A DNA stretch of 64,000 nt from Takifugu bimaculatus. Lineage: Eukaryota > Chordata > Actinopteri > Tetraodontiformes > Tetraodontidae. The stretch lies in contig CP034991.1 of the NCBI GenBank assembly GCA_004026145.2, positions 11,607,142 through 11,671,141 of the forward strand. Direction: 5' to 3'. Under the pieces are notes generated by a model. That model saw nothing but the letters and a program-made list of their open reading frames with translations, ran no database searches and had not been told where the DNA came from. Shown here one piece after another: positions 49,985 to 64,000 of the stretch. Both the position numbers and the translations under genes were made by a program. Every line of letters starts with the position of its first letter. The first letter of the stretch is position 1.

Positions 49985-50289
49985 ATTTCTGCCAGTTCTG
50001 ACTTTTCTTATTCGTTGGGCCAATTTGTGATCACTTCTTCTTTGGTCAAAATAAAAAGAGCGTAGTTGATATTATACTGCCCCTTGTGGCTGTATCCAAT
50101 CACCCCCTCATAAAATAAAAAGTAATGACATTTTTATAAAAAACAACACCAGCTATACCTGAGAGTATTTATTGCCGTCAATATCCTCAGATAACATCAC
50201 AACTCTATAATAGTTGTCTCTTAATCTCTAATAATCCAGAAGTACAAACGCCATGAATTTATTCATCCAGAAGTGTAAATGCCCTGAAC

Positions 50290-50360
50290 GCGCCGCTGGT
50301 GTAGTGGTATCATGCAAGATTCCCATTCTTGCGACCCGGGTTCGATTCCCGGGCGGCGCA
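50290..50360 (+). tRNA. tRNA-Gly (anticodon CCC)
   Basis: A 71-base cloverleaf: acceptor stem GCGCCGC pairs with GCGGCGC, followed by A as discriminator. The D arm includes the A box TGGTGTAGTGG. The anticodon loop ATTCCCATT has CCC. The T arm CCCGGGTTCGATTCCCGGG contains the B box. It appears identical to the human tRNA-Gly-CCC sequence as I remember it. A run of four T at 50365-50368 is the RNA polymerase III terminator. It lies between the divergent rchy1 and tia1 genes. Confidence 0.97.
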
Positions 50361-50364
50361 CGCG

Positions 50365-50368
50365 TTTT
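50365..50368 (+). terminator. RNA polymerase III terminator (T4) of tRNA-Gly
   Basis: Four T four bases after the mature 3' end. Confidence 0.8.
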
Positions 50369-50715
50369 GCTTCGGCCACCATGACTCTCAATTCCCTGCC
50401 ATTTTAAATTTAAGCGTCTTAATCGACCACGTACCGCGTTCTACTCGGCAAACCAATAGTTAATGCTGCCTGCCTCCGTTCGCTGTATGTAGTTGTGTTT
50501 TTCCCCTCCGATACAATTCATAGAATCGATAGCTGATTTTATTGAAGCCAAATCTTCACGCGTGGCAGAGATTAAGCAAATGTGAGGGCATATATAGTTT
50601 ATATCCACATTTAGATTTTAATTTCGTTTCGGCGCGCAGGTTGATGCTGCTGACGCCTTTCCTCCGCCATCTTCAACTTCCTATTGTTTGCAGGCTGTCT
50701 GCGCCGTCAGAGGGA

Positions 50716-50762
50716 GAGAGAGATATAGAGAGGGAGAGAGAGAGAGAGGGAGAGAGAAAGAA
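50716..50762. repeat. (GA)n tract in the tia1 upstream/5' UTR region
   Basis: GAGA-rich run about 130-180 bp before the tia1 ATG; purine-only on the + strand apart from a TATAG interruption. Confidence 0.85.
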
Positions 50763-50893
50763 CAGGACCAGGCACATTTGTCAATAATAAGTAGGTAGAG
50801 CAGGTTGTATTCGCGGTCGCTGAAGTTCAACACACGGTATTTGTATGTCATTGGATTAGTTATTTCTCAGGACAAGACCACTAAACCTTGACG

Positions 50894-56559
<5,666 letters not shown>

Positions 56560-58798
56560 TGAGTGGGCAGGGTGGGAGTTTTGTTAACCATCAGTCTCTT
56601 GTTGGCTGTACGGTGGCCCTTCAGGGCTGTGATAAGATCGCCTCCATTTGTGGCAGGACTTTTTTCTGGGATGTGGAACCAAATGGGGAAGGTTGACGTC
56701 AAAGGAGATGTAAATGGGGTTTGAATGGGGGAGGGGTGGGAGTGGGCTTGTAACGGGAGCCAGGGCCATTTGACCCACAGGTATTTCCACCCCCTGTGGT
56801 GGGCAAGACCTGGCCAGGAACCAGGGCTCTTATCATTTTTAAGTTAACTGTAAATGAGTATAAACTGTAAAGGAGAAACTTTTGGATTTTCTTTGAGTTT
56901 TACAAATTTCTTCCATTTTCACACCTGCCCCCCCCCCCACACCGCCAGAGAGGGGGTTTGTCTCTTTGGGTTTTTTTTTATTTTTATTTTTTAAAGAAAC
57001 CTACAGTCTGAGTTGTGCTAATTTATGAAATTTAGTTATGATCTGAGGAATGGAAATTTAATTTGTCCTCTTGGATTAAATCAATTGCAGGGATTGTTGC
57101 CACTGTTGTTTCTCTGTAAGGGCAGATAAATATTGCACAGTTTTTTCCCTCTTTCTTGGACAATTTCACACAGATGAGTGTCCCCCCCCCCACCACCCTT
57201 TTCTGCATTCCATTTCTCCTTCATATCTTTCAGACAGCCTCAAAAGTCTTTCACCTTGTAAATAACCATTAATTCATTTGAAACAATGTAAGTAAAATGC
57301 TACTGTTAACTGTGGGTGCTTGCTTTTTTTTTTCTTTTCCTTTCCTTTTGATAACTCGACAGTTAACTCCAACACTGTACGTAGCGGAGTGGCACTATCG
57401 AACGTGATGCTGGCACAGTGCAAACACACGAATCTTCCATGCAGGGATAAGTAAGCATTGCCATGCAGTGCGAACTTTAAAATTTAACATAATTCAGATG
57501 TTAAAAGGGTGATCATGTTTGACACTTCTAATGGTTTTTAAATATCTATCAAGACGTCAGTGTTTTATATAAAAAGTGAGCAGATTCAATCTTCACGTGT
57601 GCTCATTTAGCCAGAGAGATGCGGAGGCCTACATTGTAACTGTTGCCTTATAGAGCTGGTTTCTTTTACCTGACAAGATAACTCTTTTTAAATTAGGCAG
57701 TGCCTACAGACGTTTTCACATCCTTTGTATAGAAAGCTGTTCGCCCCGGGAACTGATGACTCTGCTACTGTAATCATTGTTTTCTTGCTTTGTCCAATTA
57801 AAATGCTAATGCACATAAATCAGCGTCTCTGCCCTTTATTTTGGCGATTGAAATGTGATCTTTGTCTCTGGCTTTTGTGCTTATTAGTTTATTCATTTGA
57901 TCCAGCCAACTACTGCTGTGTCATCGGTGTATTAAAGGCTGTTAATATTAACATTCATATATTAGCTGTTAAATTATGTTTATTAATACAGTAATAAGCC
58001 TGAATAGGAAGTCTATTTACTGTCTAAAGTAATTATGCTACAGTTTATATTATCGATAACTATGGGACCTTCCTTAAAAGCTTTTACAAAACATTGAATA
58101 ACAGTTAAAATGTTGAGTGTCTAAAATTTAAATTCATCTTCCCAGAGATGAACACACACAAAACATTTATATATCTGCAGGGTTATCCTCTAATGTTGGT
58201 CCACTTTGCTTCAAGCACTTAGTTATTTTGATATTCATTTTGAAAATTACGTATCTTAGTATAATCTTCTTAAGGAGGATGTCTGTCTTGCTGCTTCCAA
58301 CCAATATACTGAAAAAAGGAATCAATACTCTTGGTCTGCAGGGACTATTTTAAATCTATGACTTCAGTACAGCGCTGACTGTCAACTTCAGCAACTAACT
58401 TCGTGATTGTGAGCCCAAAAGTGATTGATTAAATGAAATGATGTAAATTTGTTGCCATCGTGATTAAAATGTTTTTATTCCCTTTAAGCCTGTCTGCTGT
58501 TTTGTGTGTGTCCGCTAGATGGCGGCATCTGTCTATATTGGTGTCTAATGCAGCAGCTAAAGTTCAGTCAAGTTGTTATTGTCTGTAGGGGTGAAATAAT
58601 ATTTATGAACAGCCTTAGTAAATCGGCCACAGAAAACTGCCATCGTCAGCACAACTGTCAATTTTCTAACTTTTTATTAACTTGCATGCATCCGCAGAGA
58701 GTAAACATGTATTAAAATGTTGAGAGTGAGTGTTGGGATGTCACAGAGTTGATGAAAGATTCATCTCTCCACAGCTGCTCAGCCTGGAGACACAGAGG

Positions 58799-58820
58799 TA
58801 TGTGTGTGTGTGTGTGTGTA
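58799..58820. repeat. (GT)n microsatellite
   Basis: About ten GT units. Confidence 0.85.
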
Positions 58821-60159
58821 AGGACAGATCTGGTATCTGATATGAAATCAACCAAAGAGAGTGTTCTGTGCTGGTCACATGTGGTTCAGCCAGGATCCTA
58901 AAACCACCAGACACACATCAGGATATATCAACAGGTTTGCCCATAGCAAATATGCAATTTTCCTTTGTTATATAGATTAGTAAACTCAAAAACTATGCTA
59001 CAGTTTGATTAGTACCTGAACCTGTAGAGATATATCTTATAAATGTCTTATAAATGCCTTTTCAGCAGCTAAACTAGCATATAGCATTAGCCTGCGATGC
59101 TGTTTGGAGTTGGAATCAAACCTGAACCCTTTTGAAGCGACTTGCCAATGACGGCACCTCTGTGACCTGTACTTCGATCAAAGTTGCAGCAGTTAAAACA
59201 CCATTTTTGAGATCAGGGGACGGAGGGAAGCTGCAGGCTGCCGGCAGGCTGTGCAACGTGTGCTGAGGCAGAGATGTTGAAGGAGCTGAGGAACTGCTGA
59301 GGGACACGAGCTGCCCTGCAAATTGTCTGAGCGAACAACGTTTCTGTGTGTGTTTGTGTGTTTCCATGTCGCTGACAGCTTGCAGCGGCGTCTGACAGCA
59401 AATAAACATGTTCCAGTAATTAACCTTGACAGGCCCAACGTGGTGGCAGCAGAAACCTGCTAATGACACAATTAATCCATAATTAAGGCATTCTGTCACA
59501 GCCCGTTCACACACCCAGTACTCGGTGTGTGTGTGGGTGTGTGCGTGATCTGTGCGATGAACAGCTCACACCAGAAGGAGCAAAAAAGATCGAAAACTTC
59601 TAAAAGCTTTTTGAAAAATGTTGCTCACTCTTTGCCAATAAATTAAAGCCCTTTTATTTTTGTGTTCTCAAAAACCTAAAGCAACATACAGAAACACCAA
59701 TCAGGTGCTGTGCACGTGAATGTGCTGATTAAATTGCCTCTCATGATGACGAGCTCTCAGGCTAAAGAATGACCTTTGTTTGAGGTTTGAAGGATGCGTT
59801 TTGTTTTTTTTAATGCAGCTGAAATGACACAAAAACTCTGTTTCATGGTTAATAAAAAGCTGCTCAATTATTTAGGAATCGTTTCATCATTAAATACCTG
59901 GTAAACACAAATGCAAAGATTAGAATCGAATCAATTTAGTGTGTTAATTAAGTTAATGAATCATTGATTTTAAGAATGCCAGTTGACAAAATTTGATTTT
60001 CACTTTTATTTTTGCATAACGTTACACAAATACTTTAATACTGTCAAGCTTTAAAGTTTATTGGACTTTATATTGTGGCTCAATTTTCTTAATGCAACAA
60101 GGCTGAAATAAAATAAATAACAATAGTTCTAAAGCCAACATGAAGAAATATTATATATT

Positions 60160-60162
<3 letters not shown>

Positions 60163-60190
<28 letters not shown>
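60163..60190. repeat. (GT)n microsatellite
   Basis: About 14 GT units after TTCAT. Confidence 0.9.
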
Positions 60191-60192
<2 letters not shown>

Positions 60193-61031
60193 TTACACAT
60201 GTTAATTGCTCATGCGTGACACCATTTGCTTGCCTCAGCATTCAGTGTTTATCCACAGATGGGCCCTGTACAGTCTGATCAGCCTGTCGGGTCGTCTGAC
60301 CTACCAGGTGCTGACATGAAAGGGATGAAGCCGTGCACGTCTCCCTGACATTCCATATGCTTCCACAGAAGGTCTGCGGGAGGACGAGCGCTGCTCAAGG
60401 TCAAACCCAGCGCACCTCCCTGGCCCGAAAGGCCTCGGAAGAGCGCGTGCCGCCTCCTCAACACCGAGGCCAAGGCAGGGAGGTGGTGGCCGACCTTCCA
60501 CGCTCCTTTATGGAAAAGCAACGCCCACCCGCACGGAAGCAGGAACTCTGGGTTTCTGCAGCACGGAGAGGCTGACTGAGGTTCTAAAGAGGAGCCGGCT
60601 GAGGTGAACAGGAGTCCTTTCAGAACTTTCCGGTTTGTTGTGTAACTGGAGGCGGAACATTTATTATGTCAGACCGGCTGATATCCGGCGTTAAAGAAAA
60701 CACGGGCCCAGTGTTTGAGCTAGCCAGTACACGGGTCCAACTGGTCCGGTGCTGCGTAAACTTCCCAGTGCCAGCTCCCATTCAGAGCTCCGGCAGCCTC
60801 TTTATGGGTGTGACAGCTTTATTATACACGTTGTGTACGGCCTCAGCTGCAAATCAAACCGCTGACATGTGTAAATAGACTCGCAGGTGATTTTGTGGCT
60901 GTCAGAGTGTTTGCGAGACAGTTGGGACTGATTTATAGGTAGCACATCAAACACAACCTCAATAATCCAGCAGGCAAATAAAGATGGAGCGGTGCTTTCA
61001 GGTACGCTCAGACAGCAGTGTAAACACAGAG

Positions 61032-61079
<48 letters not shown>

Positions 61080-61102
61080 GCACACGCACACGCACACGCG
61101 CA
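61032..61102. repeat. (CA)n microsatellite with CG-containing tail
   Basis: A pure CA run to about 61075, then interspersed CG dinucleotides (CACGCA units) to about 61102. Confidence 0.95.
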
Positions 61103-61436
61103 TATGCTCATATTTTTCTCTTCCATCTGTTGTGGGGACATTATTTGAAGCTGACTTTAATCCCAAACCCTCGTCACCGCACTCTGACCCAAAGCACCAC
61201 ATGGACGCAGAACCCCTGCTCAGATGGTTCACGTGCGCCTTCAGAGGAGCGCTTGTTTGTGTTTGTGTCTGTGCAGCTGTTTGTGTTCAGCCACACGCTT
61301 ACGACGTCGTGTGTTTGTCGGGCTCGGCGATGATGGGTGTGTGTCACCTCATCGCTCACGCTGTCAGTGTTTGCAGACAGGGAGGAGGAGAGGAGACGGC
61401 AATGAAGGACACTGGCTGTCTTTTCCCTTCCTGCAC

Positions 61437-61447
61437 GCGCACACACA

Positions 61448-61522
<75 letters not shown>
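61437..61522. repeat. (CA)n microsatellite
   Basis: Long CA run with two early CG interruptions. Confidence 0.95.
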
Positions 61523-61527
<5 letters not shown>

Positions 61528-62208
61528 AGAATCTTGGAAAAGTCCTATGTAGGACAAAAGCAGCCTGCGGCGAAATCATCCCCCATTACTACTGTCTGTA
61601 AAGCTCTATATGAAAAAAATCCCCCATCTGACTTGACTCATCGCTCATCAGCAGCAGAGCGGGCTCCACAGATCAAAGCCTGGATGTCACCCCCCCCCCC
61701 CAGATTCATCCAAAAAGCCAAAGTGAGCACGCTTGCCAAGCTCTTCCACTTGAAGCGTGTGTTTATGTACTTTGTCACTCAGGAAAATGAGATGTGTAAA
61801 TCCAAATGTCAGCGAGGAAGAGGAGATTTCTGACAGTGCCAAGCATCGTGTTCCTGTCTTTCCCCCCACGCCGCCTTTATTCCCTCTTCGCTTTTGGCCC
61901 ACCGGACGCGTCGATGACAACTCCGTGTTTGACAGAGAGCGGAGATCTGGGGACGCGGGAGGACAAGTGAACCGGGGGAGAGAAACGCTGGTCGTTCCAA
62001 TGCTGCGTGGCTGAAGCTCTGAGGCGCCAATGCTGCGCACGGACCAAACATGGTTCCTTAGTTCTGTGGTTCTTCGACAGTGATGAGGTTCAGATTAATG
62101 CTAATAATGAGGGTTTAGGAGAGCCTGGACCCCCTGAGAATAGAATAGAATAGAACTTGTATGTGTTGCTTCTAGAGAAATGCATTGAAGTGAAACCTCT
62201 GTAGAGTT

Positions 62209-62210
<2 letters not shown>

Positions 62211-62265
<55 letters not shown>
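62211..62265. repeat. (GT)n microsatellite
   Basis: Uninterrupted GT run of about 27 units. Confidence 0.95.
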
Positions 62266-62266
<1 letters not shown>

Positions 62267-63044
62267 CTGTCGCCAGTGCTCAGTGGCCCTGCCATTCAGC
62301 AGTACATACATGGGGTTGACAGCTCCCGCTTAAATGTGTCACTCGACATTACCCATAAAGCAGCACCCAAGAGAGGGAGAGAGAAAGGGAGGAGTGGATG
62401 GAGGAGAGGATGGGGTGGTGGAGGTGTGACCTCATGCCTGCGATCAATATTTGTTTATTAAACGTCAGCATGGGCCTCGCCGGGGACAGAACCTGGGTGG
62501 CCCAGTTGCTTCCATGTCTGTTGTCTGCAGAGGCCACACCCACTGCCAGTAGCCCTCCCAGTTGCACTCCGTCTATCCCAACAGTCCAATCAATGTTCAC
62601 TGGTTTTCAAGATTTGTTGAGCAGGAAAATGGTTGAAAGGTTACCAAAGCTCTGTTAGCTTCCTAAAACCAGCAGCGGGTGCCCTGACTCCGCCCACCCT
62701 TCTGCGGCTCCTAAATCCTTCGTTATTTTGATCTTTCTCTCCTGGAAGTTCTCCCCTTTCACCTCCTTTTAGTGTCCCTGGCTGGTTTTATGGATGGATG
62801 TGGGCTGAGATGTTGTAGCTTAACAACAGCTTCTGCCCTTGTAACACAGACACATCGTTCTAGATTATAGGAATTAAGAACAACTTGTCAAGACACGTCT
62901 GACTGTCTCTGAGTCTGGCCGGAGCGCCATGACAACCATCACTGCCTCCAAACTCAAGGACCACCTTTCTCCTCATATCTATCTCCCTATCCAAGGGCAC
63001 AATCAAGCCTCTCAGCTCCATTTCCTGCCACGTGCAGCCTGATA

Positions 63045-63046
<2 letters not shown>

Positions 63047-63140
<94 letters not shown>

Positions 63141-63156
63141 ACACACACACACACAG
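63047..63156. repeat. (CA)n microsatellite, about 110 bp
   Basis: The longest dinucleotide run in the window, with a single GA interruption near 63137. Confidence 0.95.
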
Positions 63157-64000
63157 AAGTCACATTGGTAAGATAACCTTTATTGTCAGTTCAAAAAAGA
63201 CTGTTGTGTTGTCTTGTCTACTGTTGTGTGTGTGGGCGTGACCAGTTTCACAAGCATGTGTGGGTTCTGGTGTGTAGTTGATGTGTTTGTTTATTTGCTG
63301 TATATTTTATGAGCGCTGTCCCTGTTCAGAGATCTCTGTGGCATTAAAATCCCTCAATTATACATTAAGGATATTTAAGGGTATCGAAGGTGGGGGTTAT
63401 GAATAAATAAACAGCTTAGACAAGTCCGTCAAAACAGGAAATTCAAATGTGGAACAATTCCGATCAGCAACACGTCACACTGTCATGCTAATTTTGCCAG
63501 ATTCTTGGCTTCCAAGGACTGTCCCAAGATGGATTTATCACATTTGCAGCATCCCACACCCTCAAAATAGGACAAAGCCTACAGACCCGACCAATGGATC
63601 CTCGCAAATACAGGAAAAAGAATTCTTTGAACGAGAGGATGAAATTATCAACCATCTGTTGTGGAAGTTCTCAAGGACGACCCGGTTCTCAGCAGACGTC
63701 CCTGCAGATCGGCAGGTCGTGTCCGGACAGGCAACGGCATGATCTGTGGCGATTGATAATGCCTGGAAAGAATCTGGCTTCTGTCTGGATGCAGATTTCC
63801 ATGTATGTAAACAGAGCAGGGTTGCTCTTCAGATCCTTTCTCTCCTTTTTGTTTTTCCTCTCTCAACTCTAGTTTGGCAACTCATTTTACACCCGCAGGC
63901 AAAAACACCGCTGATGCCACCAGACACCAGCTCTCCCCCCCACCCCAGGGGGAGGATGAGCCTGTTATGCATATCACTTTTCCTCGGCTGAACTTGTGTT

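Larger units (their letters stand above)
56560..64000. other. tia1 3' UTR followed by gene-free, microsatellite-rich DNA
   Basis: The tia1 3' UTR probably runs to about 57.8 kb (ATTAAA at 57797-57802). From there to the end I see no exon with conserved protein content. All longer open frames overlap dinucleotide repeats or lack any recognisable domain. The region could be intergenic or an intron of a gene beyond the window. Confidence 0.5.

Noticed and set aside
60279..60878. Cluster of open frames of 66-80 codons on both strands
   Set aside because: GC-rich local sequence makes all frames open; no conserved motif, start context or splice sites point to one of them.
61132..61833. 233-codon open frame on the + strand
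   Set aside because: A long part is Thr-His repeats translated from a (CA)n microsatellite; there is no domain, and the opposite strand is equally open as Cys-Val repeats.

Overview
This is a vertebrate nuclear sequence, most likely from a ray-finned (teleost) fish. Genes are compact, with GT-AG introns often under 150 bp. An ovarian lipoprotein-receptor-like gene, P2X5/P2X8-like purinoceptor, Tc1-like transposon remnant, fish-type interspersed repeat and long CA/GT microsatellites all fit. The species cannot be fixed from the window. I rebuilt exon structures by hand from splice sites, reading phase and remembered family sequence; no alignment was run.

Left part (1-23.3 kb): the 3' end of a receptor gene (probably adora2a) and upb1 on the + strand, then gucd1, a P2X receptor, zbtb26 and susd1 on the - strand. 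The adora2a-upb1-gucd1 order matches human 22q11. A ~1.1 kb inverted-repeat element lies between gucd1 and the P2X gene, and a dead Tc1-like element lies upstream of zbtb26. Four of these genes (upb1, the P2X gene, zbtb26, susd1) each carry one to three single-base excesses that break an otherwise intact, conserved frame: seven in about 7 kb of coding sequence. With each extra base ignored, total CDS lengths become exact multiples of three (upb1 383 aa, P2X 396 aa, zbtb26 433 aa, susd1 914 aa).

Middle part (24-38 kb): all genes on the - strand. There is an unrecognised 216-aa acidic protein ending in a Cys-rich CaaX box, an unrecognised 335-aa protein starting Met-Gly-Asn, ier3ip1 (82 aa) and smad2 (467 aa, the same length as human). 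ier3ip1 and smad2 are also neighbours on human chromosome 18.

Right part (38.9-64 kb): a 21-exon LDL-receptor family gene (lrp13-like, 1357 aa) on +, convergent with rchy1 on - (268 aa, with a polyglutamine tract). Next come a tRNA-Gly(CCC) gene and tia1 on + (386 aa). The last ~6-7 kb hold no gene I can support and are rich in long dinucleotide repeats. No frameshift was found in the genes from 24 kb onward (about 9 kb of coding sequence), so the broken frames are confined to the left block.

The genes do not form one pathway. They cover pyrimidine catabolism (upb1), purinergic signalling (adora2a, P2X), TGF-beta/activin signalling (smad2), ER-Golgi function (ier3ip1), lipoprotein or yolk uptake (lrp13-like), ubiquitin ligation (rchy1) and RNA binding (tia1). 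No CRISPR, prophage or operon-like system is present.
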